NCBI RefSeq assembly: GCF_007785815.1
Contig: NZ_VNIM01000013.1
Span: 1-61,613 of the forward strand
From: Alterirhizorhabdus solaris
Lineage (GTDB): Bacteria > Pseudomonadota > Alphaproteobacteria > Sphingomonadales > Sphingomonadaceae
Length of the DNA stretch: 61,613 bases
Direction: 5' to 3'
Shown: positions 37,015-46,210 of the stretch, piece after piece
Layout of the letters: each line of letters starts with the position of its first letter
Numbering within the stretch: the stretch's first letter is position 1
The notes under the pieces: model-generated
What the model saw: only the letters and a program-made list of their open reading frames with translations
Told to the model about the DNA's origin: nothing
Database searches by the model: none
Program-made: the position numbers and the translations under genes

Positions 37015-37884
37015 CTACTCTACCAGCCGCCCGCTCAATATCTCGATCCGGGCTATCATCGCCGGATCGCGCATAGTCGGCGCAGTGATGAGCGCATGTT
37101 CCAGCACCCTGTCGAGCGGTGACGACGTGCGTGCTCCGGGCAGCGCGTTCACGAACGACTCGACGAAGCGGCGGGCGACGGCGCCGTTCGCCCCCATCTG
37201 CGCGATCACCTCCGCCACCTCCACGAACGCCGCTTCCTGCCGCCAGCAATCGTAATCGGTCACCATGCCGACCAGCGCGTAGGGCAGCTCCGCCTCGCGG
37301 GCGAGCTTGGCCTCGGGCATCGCCGTCATGCCGATCACGTCCGCCCCCCATTGGCGGTACATCAGGCTTTCGGCGCGGGTGGAGAATTGCGGACCCTCCA
37401 TCGCCAGATACGTCGCCCCCCGCGTCACCGCCCCGCCGGCCACTGCCACCGCCGCCTCGGCAAGGGCCGAAAGGCGCGGGCACACCGGCTCCGCCATGGA
37501 GACATGCGCCACCAGCCCGGTAGAGAAGAAGCTGGACGGCCGCGCCACCGTGCGATCGATGAACTGATCGACCACGACGAAATGGCCGGGCGGCAGTTCC
37601 TCGCGCAGCGACCCGATCGAGGAGATCGCCACCACATCGGTGCAGCCCGCCAGCTTGAGCGCGGCGATATTGGCGCGCGCGTTCACCTCGGAGGGCGGAA
37701 TGCGGTGGCCGCGCGCGTGACGCGGCAGGAAGCGAACCTCGACCCCGCCGATCCGCCCGAACAGGATATCGTCGGAGGGCGCACCCCACGGCGTGTCGAT
37801 CGTCCGCCACGTCGCCTCCTCCAGCGAGTCGATGGCATACAGCCCCGATCCCCCGATGATCCCGATCGTCCAGCCGTCCGTCAT
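37015..37884 (-). CDS. mtnP: S-methyl-5'-thioadenosine phosphorylase
   Basis: 289 residues. Trimeric purine-nucleoside-phosphorylase fold: phosphate loop IGGSGLY (about residues 9-15), PRHARGHRIPPSEVNARANI, AISSIGSLREELPPG and MEGPQFSTRAES are all signatures of MTA phosphorylases. Cleaves methylthioadenosine (from polyamine or AHL synthesis) to adenine and methylthioribose-1-phosphate. Start ATG 37884 with a G-rich RBS. No other methionine-salvage gene is nearby. Confidence 0.94.
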   Translation of the reverse strand: MTDGWTIGIIGGSGLYAIDSLEEATWRTIDTPWGAPSDDILFGRIGGVEVRFLPRHARGHRIPPSEVNARANIAALKLAGCTDVVAISSIGSLREELPPGHFVVVDQFIDRTVARPSSFFSTGLVAHVSMAEPVCPRLSALAEAAVAVAGGAVTRGATYLAMEGPQFSTRAESLMYRQWGADVIGMTAMPEAKLAREAELPYALVGMVTDYDCWRQEAAFVEVAEVIAQMGANGAVARRFVESFVNALPGARTSSPLDRVLEHALITAPTMRDPAMIARIEILSGRLVE

Positions 37885-37990
37885 GGTTCGCCCGCCTTTG
37901 CCGCCCGCGCCGGAATAGGCCGGCGCTTTTGCCGGTGACAAGCGCGCGGGCCGGATTAAGTCTGTCGGCCCCTGGCCTGGAAGCACCGCC

Positions 37991-39229
37991 CTGACCTTCG
38001 CCGATCCCCCGCCCGAGGGCGCGCCGCGCCTCGTCACCATCGATGCGATCCGGGGCTTCGCCGTGCTGGGCATCCTCGTGATGAACATCGTGGCGATGGG
38101 GATGCCGGTCTATGCCTATGTCGACCCCTTCTATTATGGCGGGGCGACGGGCGCCGACCTGGCCGCATGGGCGCTTGCCTACGTGTTCGCGGACGGCAAG
38201 ATGCGCGCGCTGTTCACGATGTTGTTCGGCGCCTCGCTGCTGCTGATCGCAGATCGCGCCGAGCGCCCGGCCTGGCTGCACTACCGGCGCATGGGCGTGT
38301 TGCTCCTGTTCGGCATGGCGCACGCGTGGCTGCTGTGGTTCGGTGATATCCTCGTCGAATATGCACTGGTCGGGGCAGTCGCCTTCATCGGGTGGCGCTG
38401 GCGGCCGGCGGCGCTGCTGTCCGTCGCGGCGCTGTGCTTCGCCTTCGCGCTGGCCGACGATCTGCTCGCGTGGCAGCAACTCGCCGCGCTGAGGGCGGCG
38501 GCGCTGGCCCCCGGCGCAATGCCCGGCGTGGTCGAGGCATGGCAGTCGGTGCTGGCCGCGGCCACCCCGCAGCCGAGCATGATCGCCCGCGAGATCGCAC
38601 TCTATCGCGGCGGCTTCGCCCATGTGATGGCGGCGCGCGCACCCACCACCCTGATGTTCCAGACACGGCTGCTGGCGCTCTCGTTTCCCGAAACGCTGGG
38701 TTATGTCGCGCTCGGTATGGCGCTGTACCGGCTCGGCTGCTTTGGCGGGGCGTGGCGGCTCGGCGTGTATCGCCTGCTTGTCGGCGCAGGCGTGGCGGCG
38801 GCGGCGCTGGAGGTGCCGGTATCACAGATGCTTGTGGCGGCGCGCTTCGATCCGGCGACGATCCCGCTGGCCGACGCGCTATCTTTCGTGCTGCGGCCGT
38901 GGCTGGCGCTCGGCTACGTTGCCGCGATCGTGCTGGTCGTGCGTGCCGGCAGGCTGAGGGGCGCGATCGCGCGGCTGGCGGCGGCCGGACGGATGGCGCT
39001 GTCAAACTACATCGCCACCTCGCTGGTCGCGACGACATTGTTCTATGGCTATGGCGCCGGTCTGTACGGTCGGCTCGATCGCGCCGAGCTTTATCTCGTG
39101 GTGGCGGCGATCTGGGCGATGATGCTGCTGTGGTCCCCCGCATGGCTGACCCGATTCGCTTACGGGCCGCTGGAATGGGTATGGCGTGCGACGAGCCGAG
39201 GCGTCCGGCCCCGCTTTCGAAGCATGTAG
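37991..39229 (+). CDS. DUF418 family membrane protein
   Basis: About 412 residues with ~9 membrane helices. The DUF418 N-terminal signature (RLVTIDAIRGFAVLGILVMN) is encoded from about 38024, upstream of the first ordinary start codon (GTG 38063), so translation must begin earlier. No ATG, GTG or TTG exists in frame there; CTG 37991 has a GGAAG RBS 7 bases before and reads CTG-ACC, giving M-T-F-A-D. The family's DUF418 domain proper ends with SNYIATSL and the LWSPAWLTRFAYGPLEWVWR motif. Function unknown; some members are thought to transport or modify membrane compounds. Confidence 0.88.
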   Translation: MTFADPPPEGAPRLVTIDAIRGFAVLGILVMNIVAMGMPVYAYVDPFYYGGATGADLAAWALAYVFADGKMRALFTMLFGASLLLIADRAERPAWLHYRRMGVLLLFGMAHAWLLWFGDILVEYALVGAVAFIGWRWRPAALLSVAALCFAFALADDLLAWQQLAALRAAALAPGAMPGVVEAWQSVLAAATPQPSMIAREIALYRGGFAHVMAARAPTTLMFQTRLLALSFPETLGYVALGMALYRLGCFGGAWRLGVYRLLVGAGVAAAALEVPVSQMLVAARFDPATIPLADALSFVLRPWLALGYVAAIVLVVRAGRLRGAIARLAAAGRMALSNYIATSLVATTLFYGYGAGLYGRLDRAELYLVVAAIWAMMLLWSPAWLTRFAYGPLEWVWRATSRGVRPRFRSM

Positions 39230-39287
39230 GCTATTGCGACTTACTCTCATCATAGATAGCATCGGCGTTACGAGAGGAGAGTCGTCG

Positions 39288-39458
39288 ATGGTCGTTTGCG
39301 TTTGCAATGCTATCCGCGAGAAGGATGTCCGGCAGGCAGCACGGGCGGGCCACGCCAGCCCCTGCAGCGCCTATGCATCGATGGGCATGCGCCCGAGGTG
39401 CGGTCAATGCGTCCCGTTCGCACGTCAGATCATCGCGGCGGAGCACGCTACTGCCTGA
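39288..39458 (+). CDS. bfd: Bacterioferritin-associated ferredoxin
   Basis: 56 residues, typical Bfd length. [2Fe-2S] ligand cysteines 4 and 6 (CVC) and 38 and 41 (CGQC). It docks on bacterioferritin and gives electrons to release stored iron. RBS AGGAGA upstream of ATG 39288. Bacterioferritin follows 96 bases later on the same strand. Usually induced when iron is low; no clear Fur or Irr box was recognised in its upstream stretch. Confidence 0.94.
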   Translation: MVVCVCNAIREKDVRQAARAGHASPCSAYASMGMRPRCGQCVPFARQIIAAEHATA

Positions 39459-39554
39459 CGCTTTCAACTAGACTTTTCCGCGGTTTTCCGCCGTTTTCAG
39501 GTGCCTTTCAGGTCGTCTCCGCGTTATAGGAGAGACATAGCCAAGGAGGTCATC

Positions 39555-40037
39555 ATGAAGGGCGACGCCCAAACCATCGAGTATCTGAACGTCGCGCTCA
39601 AGAACGAGCTCACGGCGATCAACCAGTATTTCCTGCATTATCGCTTGCTCGACCATTGGGGTATCGAGCGTCTTGCGAAGTTTGAATATGGCGAGTCGAT
39701 CGACGAGATGAAGCACGCCGACAAACTGTCCGCGCGCATCCTGTTTCTCGACGGGCTGCCGAACTTCCAGCTGCTCGGCCGCCTCAAGATCGGCGAGACG
39801 GTGGAGGAGGTGCTTCGCGCCGACCTAGCGCTTGAAAACGAGGCCATCCCGGTGCTGCGCGACGGCATCGCCCATTGCGAGACCGTGCGCGATTACGTCA
39901 GCCGCGACCTGCTGCTCCAGATCCTCGACAACGAGGAAGAGCATGTCGATTATCTCGAGCGTCAGTTCGACATGATCGAGCGGATGGGCATCCAGAACTA
40001 CGTCCAGCTTCAGTCGAAACCGGCCGAAGCGATGTAA
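39555..40037 (+). CDS. bfr: Bacterioferritin
   Basis: 160 residues. Ferroxidase ligands Glu18, Glu51, His54, Glu94, Glu127 and His130 are all present, as is haem-ligating Met52 (SIDEMKHAD). A 24-subunit iron storage shell. Strong RBS AAGGAGGT 5 bases before ATG 39555. Preceded by bfd; a strong hairpin follows. Confidence 0.97.
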   Translation: MKGDAQTIEYLNVALKNELTAINQYFLHYRLLDHWGIERLAKFEYGESIDEMKHADKLSARILFLDGLPNFQLLGRLKIGETVEEVLRADLALENEAIPVLRDGIAHCETVRDYVSRDLLLQILDNEEEHVDYLERQFDMIERMGIQNYVQLQSKPAEAM

Positions 40038-40042
40038 CCGGA

Positions 40043-40068
40043 GCGGCGCCGGTGCGAACCGGCGCCGC
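40043..40068. terminator. Hairpin between convergent bfr and the Hpt gene
   Basis: An 11-base perfect stem around GCGA (GCGGCGCCGGT/ACCGGCGCCGC), 6 bases after the bfr stop and 25 bases beyond the Hpt gene's end. Could act in both directions. No T-run. Confidence 0.55.
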
Positions 40069-40092
40069 CGACCGGCCGGCGCGCGATCGAAG

Positions 40093-40524
40093 TCAGGCCC
40101 GGTCGAAACTCGGCTGCACCGCCGCCTTGCGCCCGAAGGTGGGCCGGCGGTCGACCAGCGGGTTGGTTTCCCGGTCGAAGATGGCGAGCGTCTGGTCGAA
40201 CAGCGGCCGCAGCCGTACCACCGCCCCCAGCAGTTCCTCCGGCGTCTGCCGCGCCTCCACACAGCGCCGCGCACCCTGCTCGATCTGCTCGGCCAGCGCG
40301 CCCAGCGGCTCCGCCCCGAACTGCAGCGATTCGCCTTTCAGCGTGTGGGCAGGCAGGATCAGCGCCGCCGCATCCAGCCGCCGCATCGCCTGCTCGATCG
40401 CCGCGACCGATTTCGTCCCGTCTTCGCGGAAGTAGCTGAGGATCCGCACGAATCCGGCACCAAGTTCCGTCCGCGCGCGCGAGAACGTCTGCCTGTCGAC
40501 GATACGACCGTCTGTTTCGCTCAT
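40093..40524 (-). CDS. Hpt domain phosphotransfer protein
   Basis: 143 residues. Hpt signature with phosphorylatable His60 in LPAHTLKGESLQFGA. A small helical phosphorelay intermediate; the partner kinase or response regulator is not adjacent. The start 40524 follows a purine-rich stretch. Possible links to cell-cycle or stress phosphorelays of alphaproteobacteria are speculation. Confidence 0.88.
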   Translation of the reverse strand: MSETDGRIVDRQTFSRARTELGAGFVRILSYFREDGTKSVAAIEQAMRRLDAAALILPAHTLKGESLQFGAEPLGALAEQIEQGARRCVEARQTPEELLGAVVRLRPLFDQTLAIFDRETNPLVDRRPTFGRKAAVQPSFDRA

Positions 40525-40636
40525 CGACCCGCTTCCCTGACACGATCCGTTCGGGGATCCCCGGATCGGGCTATGCCGGGATTCTCGTAAACAACGGGTT
40601 TACACCTGCCCGCGAACCGCGCCGTTTCGGCGCAAT

Positions 40637-40861
40637 TCAGCCGTTTACGAGCAATTCCCCGGTACCGTCATCATGCACCTGCCAACCATGTTCGGCCGCC
40701 AGGGCTGCCACCTCGCGCGGGGCGGCGGGATCATCCGCCAGAAGTCGCGCCGTGGCACCGGGCGGCAGCGCGCGCATCGCCTTCGCCAGCCGCAACGCCG
40801 GCCAGGGGCACCGCATCCCGCGCGTATCGACGACGACCACCGCATACGGTGGCCCGCTCAA
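40637..40861 (-). CDS. TusA-like sulfurtransferase
   Basis: 74 residues if it starts at TTG 40861, which overlaps the der stop (TTGA); GTG 40840 is the alternative. Carries the TusA CPxP motif (CPWP, active Cys18) and the small beta-alpha-beta fold with MRALPPGATARLLADDP. Family members carry sulfur as a cysteine persulfide, for tRNA thiolation or other transfer. Translationally coupled to der. Confidence 0.85.
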   Translation of the reverse strand: MSGPPYAVVVVDTRGMRCPWPALRLAKAMRALPPGATARLLADDPAAPREVAALAAEHGWQVHDDGTGELLVNG

Positions 40862-42216
40862 GCGAACGGGTTCTTCGGCGCGCGCACCGTCAACCGCACC
40901 GGCACCGCACCGAAGCCCAGTTCCTTGCGGATGCCGTTGACCAGATAGCGGCGGTAGCTTTCGGGCAGCTGATCCACCCGCGTGCCGAACAGGATGAAAC
41001 CGGGCGGCCGCGTCTTGGCCTGGGTCAGATAACGCAGCTTGATGCGCTTGCCCCCCGGCGCGGGCGGCGGGTTGGCGGTCAGCGCCTTCTCGAACCAGCG
41101 GTTGAGCTGGCCGGTGGAGACGCGCTTGGACCATGCGTCGCGCGTCTCGAATGCGGCGGCGAGCAGCTGGTCGATCCCGCGCCCGGTGGCGGCGGATACG
41201 GTGAGCAGCGGCACGCCCTTCACCTGCGCCAGCCCCTCGTCCAGCGCGGTGCGCACACCCTGGAACAGGCTCGGCGGATGCTCGGCGACATCCCATTTGT
41301 TCAGCGCGATGATGAGCGCGCGGCCTTCCTGCAACACCTTGTCGGCGATCCGCAGGTCCTGCGCCTCCAGCCCCAGCGTGGCATCGAGCAGCAGCACCAC
41401 CACCTCGGCGAAATCGACCGCGTGCAGCGCGTCGGCGACGGACAGCTTCTCGAGCTTGTCCTGCACCTTGGCCTTTTTCCGCAGGCCGGCGGTGTCGATC
41501 AGGCGGACGGGCTTCACCTCGCCGTCGGGCGCGGTCCATTCCCAGTCGATCGCGATCGAGTCGCGGGTGATCCCGGCCTCCGGGCCTGTAATCATCCGCT
41601 CCTCGCCGAGGATGCGGTTGACCAGCGTGGACTTGCCCGCGTTCGGCCGGCCGACGATCGCCAGCTTCAGCGGGCCGCCCTCCTCGGGTTCCTCCTCGGC
41701 GGCCTCAAAATCCTCATGCTCGATGTGCGGGCGCAGCGCCTCGAACAGATCGACGATGCCCTCGCCATGCTCGGCGCTGAACGGCACCGGCTCGGCGAAA
41801 CCCAGCGCGAACGCCTCGTTGACCCCGGCCTCGCCCGCCTTGCCCTCGGCCTTGTTGGCCAGCACGATCACCGGCGTGTCACCGGACCGCAGCCAGCGCG
41901 CGATCTCCTCGTCCAGCGGCAGGATACCCGCACGCGAATCGATCATGAACAGCGCCACGTCCGCGCCGCTGACCGCGGCCTGCGTCTGCTGGCGCATCCG
42001 GCCGGGCAGCGTATCGGGGTCTTCATCCTCGAAACCGGCGGTATCGACGATGCGGAAATCGAGGCCGAGCAGTTCGGCATCCCCCTCCCGCCGATCGCGC
42101 GTCACGCCGGGGCGATCGTCGACCAGCGCCAGGCGCTTGCCGACGAGGCGGTTGAACAGGGTGGATTTGCCGACGTTCGGACGACCGACGATGGCGACGA
42201 TGGGAAGACGATGCAT
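40858..42216 (-). CDS. der: Ribosome biogenesis GTPase Der (EngA)
   Basis: 452 residues, two GTPase domains in tandem: first P-loop GRPNVGKST at residues 11-19, second GRPNAGKST near residue 188, each with DTAG and NKAD/NKWD motifs (VLANKAEGK in the first, IALNKWD in the second), and a C-terminal KH-like domain. Needed for 50S subunit maturation. An acidic insert (EDFEAAEEEPEEGG) separates the two G domains. ATG 42216. Confidence 0.97.
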   Translation of the reverse strand: MHRLPIVAIVGRPNVGKSTLFNRLVGKRLALVDDRPGVTRDRREGDAELLGLDFRIVDTAGFEDEDPDTLPGRMRQQTQAAVSGADVALFMIDSRAGILPLDEEIARWLRSGDTPVIVLANKAEGKAGEAGVNEAFALGFAEPVPFSAEHGEGIVDLFEALRPHIEHEDFEAAEEEPEEGGPLKLAIVGRPNAGKSTLVNRILGEERMITGPEAGITRDSIAIDWEWTAPDGEVKPVRLIDTAGLRKKAKVQDKLEKLSVADALHAVDFAEVVVLLLDATLGLEAQDLRIADKVLQEGRALIIALNKWDVAEHPPSLFQGVRTALDEGLAQVKGVPLLTVSAATGRGIDQLLAAAFETRDAWSKRVSTGQLNRWFEKALTANPPPAPGGKRIKLRYLTQAKTRPPGFILFGTRVDQLPESYRRYLVNGIRKELGFGAVPVRLTVRAPKNPFA

Positions 42217-42396
42217 CGCGCCGCCTTAGAGCAGTTTGGCTCCGGGTGTAATCACCTGCCGTGCCGAAACCTTGGTGGAGGTCCGGCGGGCCACGCCGAG
42301 GCCGCACCTCCAACTTCGCACCGATCCCGACCAGCTTGTCCGATACGGCGGCTGGCGACGCGCTAATCGATCGGGGAAACGGCGGAGAAAGAGACG

Positions 42397-42582
42397 ATGA
42401 CGATCGGTTCGATGCATCGGGAAGACGTGAAGGCGGCGCTGCGCAAGACCTATGGCTCGGTCTTCGAGTTCGAGCGGCTGCACCAGTTGCCGCGCAAGTC
42501 GGTCAGCGACGTGCTGCGCGGCCGCCCGAACCAGCGGGTTACCTCGGCGATCGAGAAAGTGCTGGAGGCGACGGCGCGCTGA
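42397..42582 (+). CDS. Small helix-turn-helix protein, Ner/Nlp-like
   Basis: 61 residues. HREDVKAALRKTYGSVFEFERL then LPRKSVSDVLRGRP follows the pattern of phage Mu Ner/Nlp DNA-binding proteins (first helix, then recognition helix). RBS GGAGAAAGAG before ATG 42397. It sits alone on the + strand between der and bamB, which are on the minus strand. Likely a DNA-binding regulator of unknown target; possible old phage-derived cargo. Confidence 0.75.
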   Translation: MTIGSMHREDVKAALRKTYGSVFEFERLHQLPRKSVSDVLRGRPNQRVTSAIEKVLEATAR

Positions 42583-42604
42583 CCGCCGCTTCCCGCCCGG
42601 CGCC

Positions 42605-43924
42605 TCAGCGCCAGGCGGTTAGGTGGCCCTGGTTGTCGAGCAGGAACAGGGTCTGGTTTGCCACCACCGGCGGCAGGAACACGGGCGCACCCGCCTTGCC
42701 GGTGGAAAGCAGCCGCCCGTCCGCCGGGGAGACGTTGGCGAGTTGCCCCTCGGAGCTGGCGAGGATCAGCCGGTCGCCTGCAAGCACCGGGCCGGTCCAG
42801 GTGATCGTGCCTTTCTTGGGCTTGTCGTCGCGGTAGCGCGGCAGCTGCGTCAGCCATTTCACCTTGCCGGTGGTGCGCGCGATGCACATCAGCTTGGACT
42901 CGTCCGTCACCACGTACAGCCAGTCGCCGACCACCCACGGGGTGGAGATGCCGGCGACGTTGACCTCCCACAGCCGTTGCCCGGTGGTGAGTTCCAGCGC
43001 GACCATGCGACCGCCCTGTCCCACCGCATACACCCGGCCGCCATCGATCACCGGATCGGCGTCGATATCGGACAGGCTGGCGACGGCGGTGGAGATGCTG
43101 GTGCGCGACAGCGCATCCTGCCACACGCCGCGCCCGTTCTCGTAGCGATAGGCGTTCAACTCGCCCGAGGAGAAACCGGCCACCACGGTGCCCTGCGCGG
43201 CGGCGGGGGCGGCCACGCCGAATACGCCGGCCAGCTCCAGCGTGCCCGCCTCGTTCCACACGGTGCTGCCATCGGTCGTCTTCAGCGCGAACAGCTGGTT
43301 GTCCTGGCTGACGACGTACAGCGTGTCGTTGGCGATGGTGGGCGATCCGCGCAGCGGGCCGCCGGGGTGCACCTTCCACAGCTGGCTGCCGTTGGTCGCA
43401 TCCAGCGCCACTACGTCGCCCAGCCCGTTGGTGGCATAGAGCCGCCCGTTCTCGTAGCTGACCCCGCCGCCGAAACGCGAGCTCTCGCTCTTCTTGCCCG
43501 TGGCAGTGGCGGCGGTCCACAGCACCTTGCCATCGGTCGTGGCAAAGGCATGGACGACCCCGTCGGTATCGATCGCGAAGACCTTGCCGTCCGCCACCAC
43601 CGGCGCTGCCGCCAGCCGTGCCTTGGTGCTGCTGCCGGCGATCCGCACCGACCATGCCGGGGCGATATTCTGGCCGAGCGCCAGCGCCCCCATCGATTTC
43701 GCGGCATTGCCGCCCGGCTGGGTCCATTCGCCGTTGACCACGGCCTCGGGCAGCACCACCGGCGCGTCGGCCAGCGCCGGATCGATCTCCGCGCTGTTCT
43801 CGGCGGTGAGGATGGGAATGCGCTCGCCCAGCAGCGCCGTCTTGGTCTTCTTCTCGCCGCCGCCGAACACGCCGCAGCCGCTGAGCGTGGCGAGCAGCGC
43901 CAGCCCGATCACGAAACGCTTCAT
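42605..43924 (-). CDS. bamB: Outer-membrane protein assembly factor BamB
   Basis: 439 residues. Lipoprotein signal with lipobox LSGC (Cys near residue 17). An eight-bladed propeller of PQQ-like repeats follows: recurring VADGKVFAIDTDGVV, NGLGDVVALDATNG, DGRLLSTGKAG. Part of the BAM complex that folds outer-membrane proteins. 3 bases after the YfgM-like gene; order yfgM-bamB-der is the conserved one, except for the small HTH gene on the other strand. Confidence 0.95.
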   Translation of the reverse strand: MKRFVIGLALLATLSGCGVFGGGEKKTKTALLGERIPILTAENSAEIDPALADAPVVLPEAVVNGEWTQPGGNAAKSMGALALGQNIAPAWSVRIAGSSTKARLAAAPVVADGKVFAIDTDGVVHAFATTDGKVLWTAATATGKKSESSRFGGGVSYENGRLYATNGLGDVVALDATNGSQLWKVHPGGPLRGSPTIANDTLYVVSQDNQLFALKTTDGSTVWNEAGTLELAGVFGVAAPAAAQGTVVAGFSSGELNAYRYENGRGVWQDALSRTSISTAVASLSDIDADPVIDGGRVYAVGQGGRMVALELTTGQRLWEVNVAGISTPWVVGDWLYVVTDESKLMCIARTTGKVKWLTQLPRYRDDKPKKGTITWTGPVLAGDRLILASSEGQLANVSPADGRLLSTGKAGAPVFLPPVVANQTLFLLDNQGHLTAWR

Positions 43925-43927
43925 CGC

Positions 43928-44644
43928 TTATTCCCCAACCGGGCCGGTGGCGGCCGTGCCGGCCGCCTGCCCCGCCGTATCCGCGCCGAGCAGACCCGCC
44001 AGCCGCATCGCGCGGGCGCGGATCGTCTCGGGCACGTCCTTGTCTTTCGCCATCGCCGCGAACAGTGGCCCGGCCAGATCGTTCTTGCCCATCTTGCGAT
44101 AGGCCAGACCGACCAGTTCGCCGGCGCTGCCGAACCACGGGTTGCCCGCCACCGCCAGCGGCTTCAGCCGGGCGATGATCTGCGCGGGCGGCAGCGTGTC
44201 ATACTGCACCGCCGTCTGACGGATCAGCGCGAGATCGCGGAATGGCTGGGCGAGCGAGTCATCCGCCGCGATCGCGCCATATTGGGCGATCGCCGCCTTG
44301 TCGTCACCTTTGTCCAGCGCCAGCGCGGCACTGGTGAGGCGGGCGGTGGCGCGATAGCCGGCGACATCGCTGTCGGCGAGCTTCGCCAGCACCGGCGCAG
44401 CCGCCGCCGGCTTGTTGTCGCTCACGTCGCGCAACGCGCTGCTCAATTGCTCGCCGGCGACACCCGCCGCCTGCTCGCGCCGGTGCTGCCAGAACAGGTA
44501 ACCGGCGAACAGCAGCAGCGCCACCACGATGCCGGCCACCAGCAGCTTGCCATAGCGCCGCCAGAAACTGCCGAGCTGGTCGCGCCGCAGTTCCTCGTCC
44601 ACTTCGCGGAAGAAGGTCTCTTCATTCTGGGGCGTGAGGGCCAC
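43928..44644 (-). CDS. YfgM-like tetratricopeptide membrane protein
   Basis: 238 residues from GTG 44644 (GGAGAG RBS 5 bases before). Cytoplasmic N-terminus (VALTPQNEETFFREVDEELRRDQ), one membrane helix (LLVAGIVVALLLFAGYLFW, about 37-55), then periplasmic TPR-like helices (ARLTSAALALDKGDDKAAIAQYGAIA). In other bacteria this family is a SecYEG-associated chaperone cofactor. Co-transcribed with bamB. Confidence 0.85.
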   Translation of the reverse strand: MALTPQNEETFFREVDEELRRDQLGSFWRRYGKLLVAGIVVALLLFAGYLFWQHRREQAAGVAGEQLSSALRDVSDNKPAAAAPVLAKLADSDVAGYRATARLTSAALALDKGDDKAAIAQYGAIAADDSLAQPFRDLALIRQTAVQYDTLPPAQIIARLKPLAVAGNPWFGSAGELVGLAYRKMGKNDLAGPLFAAMAKDKDVPETIRARAMRLAGLLGADTAGQAAGTAATGPVGE

Positions 44645-44722
44645 GCAGTCTCTCCACAAGGAATATCCGCGCGACCGCGCTCGCCCCCCTTAGACGCGGC
44701 GCGACCTGAACGAAAGCTGGTA

Positions 44723-45595
44723 TCAGGCTTTGGGCTGGTACGTCTGCTCCACCGTGGGAAAGGTGCGTGCGCGGACGTCGGCGGCATACCGCCCGGCCGT
44801 CTCGGCGATGCGCGTGCCGAGGTCGTCATATTTTTTCACGAAACGCGGCACCCGCTCGAACATGCCGAGCATGTCGTCCACCACCAATACCTGCCCGTCG
44901 CATCGTGCCGAGGCACCGATGCCGATGATCGGCACCGCCACCGCTTCGGTGATGGCGATCGCGATCGGCTCGAGCACGCCTTCCAGCACCATGGCGAAGC
45001 AGCCGGCATCCGCCACCGCCGTGGCATCGGCCATGATCTTGGCCGCCTCCGCCTCGCTGCGGCCGCGCGCGCCATAGCCGCCGAGCACGTTCACCGCCTG
45101 CGGGGTAAGGCCGATATGCGCCATCACCGGGATGCCGCGCGCCGCGAGGAAGGCGATCGTCGGCGCCATCGCCTCTCCCCCCTCCAGCTTCACCGCCGCC
45201 GCCCCCGTCTCCTTCAGGATACGCGCGGCGCTGTGGAACGCCTGTTCGGGCGATCCTTCGTAACTGCCGAACGGCATGTCGACGATCACAAGGCTGTGCC
45301 AGCTGCCGCGCGTGACGGCGGCGCCGTGGGCGCACATCATGTCGAGGCTGACCGGCACGGTGGAGGGCAGGCCGTAGATCACCTGCCCCAGCGAATCACC
45401 CACCAGCAGCATGTCGCAGTGCGGATCGAGCAGTTGCGCCATCCGCACGGTGTAGGCCGTCAGCATCACCAGCGGCTCTGCCGTGACGCCCTCCTTCTTG
45501 CGCGCGCGGATGGCGGGCACGGTCATCCGCTTCATCGGCGCGGGCGTGGGGGTGGCGCGGCTGGTGGCGGTGTCGATGGTGAAGGTGGTGGACAT
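44723..45595 (-). CDS. panB: 3-methyl-2-oxobutanoate hydroxymethyltransferase
   Basis: 290 residues. First committed step of pantothenate synthesis, using methylene-tetrahydrofolate. The TIM-barrel signatures are [27 protein letters not shown], and [23 protein letters not shown]; active-site residues [12 protein letters not shown] in the second half. ATG 45595. Its partner panC is 6 kb away at 51755 on the other strand, so the pan genes are split. Confidence 0.95.
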   Translation of the reverse strand: MSTTFTIDTATSRATPTPAPMKRMTVPAIRARKKEGVTAEPLVMLTAYTVRMAQLLDPHCDMLLVGDSLGQVIYGLPSTVPVSLDMMCAHGAAVTRGSWHSLVIVDMPFGSYEGSPEQAFHSAARILKETGAAAVKLEGGEAMAPTIAFLAARGIPVMAHIGLTPQAVNVLGGYGARGRSEAEAAKIMADATAVADAGCFAMVLEGVLEPIAIAITEAVAVPIIGIGASARCDGQVLVVDDMLGMFERVPRFVKKYDDLGTRIAETAGRYAADVRARTFPTVEQTYQPKA

Positions 45596-45648
45596 GGCAA
45601 CGGTGTAGCGGAGAGGGCGCGCGCCGCCAATCTCCGCCACGGGGCCGC

Positions 45649-46197
45649 TTACCGGCCGAGCTGCTTCACCACCTTGTCGTTGCCCTGCCCCGCCGCCACC
45701 GAGGCGGCGGAATTGCCCGCCGCATCCAGCACGGCGCGGTCCGCACCGGCTGCCACCAGCATGTCGATCTGCGTCGTGCGGCCGAACAGCGCGGCCATCA
45801 TCAGCGCCGTCTGCCCCGCCTTGTTGCGCGCGTTCACATCGCAGCCGGCCTTCAGCAGCCGTGCCGCGATCGGGTCATAACCCTTGAACGCCACGCCCAT
45901 CTGCGCGGTATTGCCCTGATCGCGATCGGGCAGGCACGCATCGGCCTTCGCCGCGATCAGCGCATTCACCGTATCGAGATGATCGTTGTACGCCGCGAGG
46001 CTCAGTGGGGTGAAGCCGCGCGGATCACGCGCGTTCACGTCCACGCCGGATGTCACCAGCGGCGCGATCAGATCGGTGCGGCCGAGCCGGGCCGCCTCGA
46101 ACAATAGCTCCTGCCGGCGCACGGGCGGTGGCAGCGTGGCGGCGGCGGGCGGCGGGGTCGTGGCGGCCATGACGGCTGCGATCAGGGATGCGAACAT
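45649..46197 (-). CDS. Periplasmic ankyrin-repeat protein (AnkB-like)
   Basis: 182 residues from ATG 46197 (GGAGGA RBS). A short signal peptide ([20 protein letters not shown]) and at least four ankyrin repeats ([42 protein letters not shown], and two more). In Pseudomonas aeruginosa a periplasmic ankyrin protein, AnkB, is encoded just after the periplasmic catalase KatB and supports its activity; the same pairing is seen here. A strong terminator stands between them. Confidence 0.85.
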   Translation of the reverse strand: MFASLIAAVMAATTPPPAAATLPPPVRRQELLFEAARLGRTDLIAPLVTSGVDVNARDPRGFTPLSLAAYNDHLDTVNALIAAKADACLPDRDQGNTAQMGVAFKGYDPIAARLLKAGCDVNARNKAGQTALMMAALFGRTTQIDMLVAAGADRAVLDAAGNSAASVAAGQGNDKVVKQLGR

Positions 46198-46210
46198 CGC
46201 TCGTCCTCCG

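Noticed and set aside
36884-37255. Small gene in the gap before MTA phosphorylase
   Set aside because: Most of it is antisense to the end of mtnP and the rest is not protein-like; no RBS.
39239-39287. Fur or Irr box upstream of bfd
   Set aside because: No convincing match to a known iron-regulator site could be found by eye.
41039-42229. A 396-codon open frame antisense to der
   Set aside because: Ser/Arg-rich shadow of a well-supported GTPase gene.
42623-45880. A 1085-codon open frame antisense to bamB, yfgM and panB
   Set aside because: Crosses three real genes on the other strand and has the His/Gly/Arg-rich composition of a shadow.
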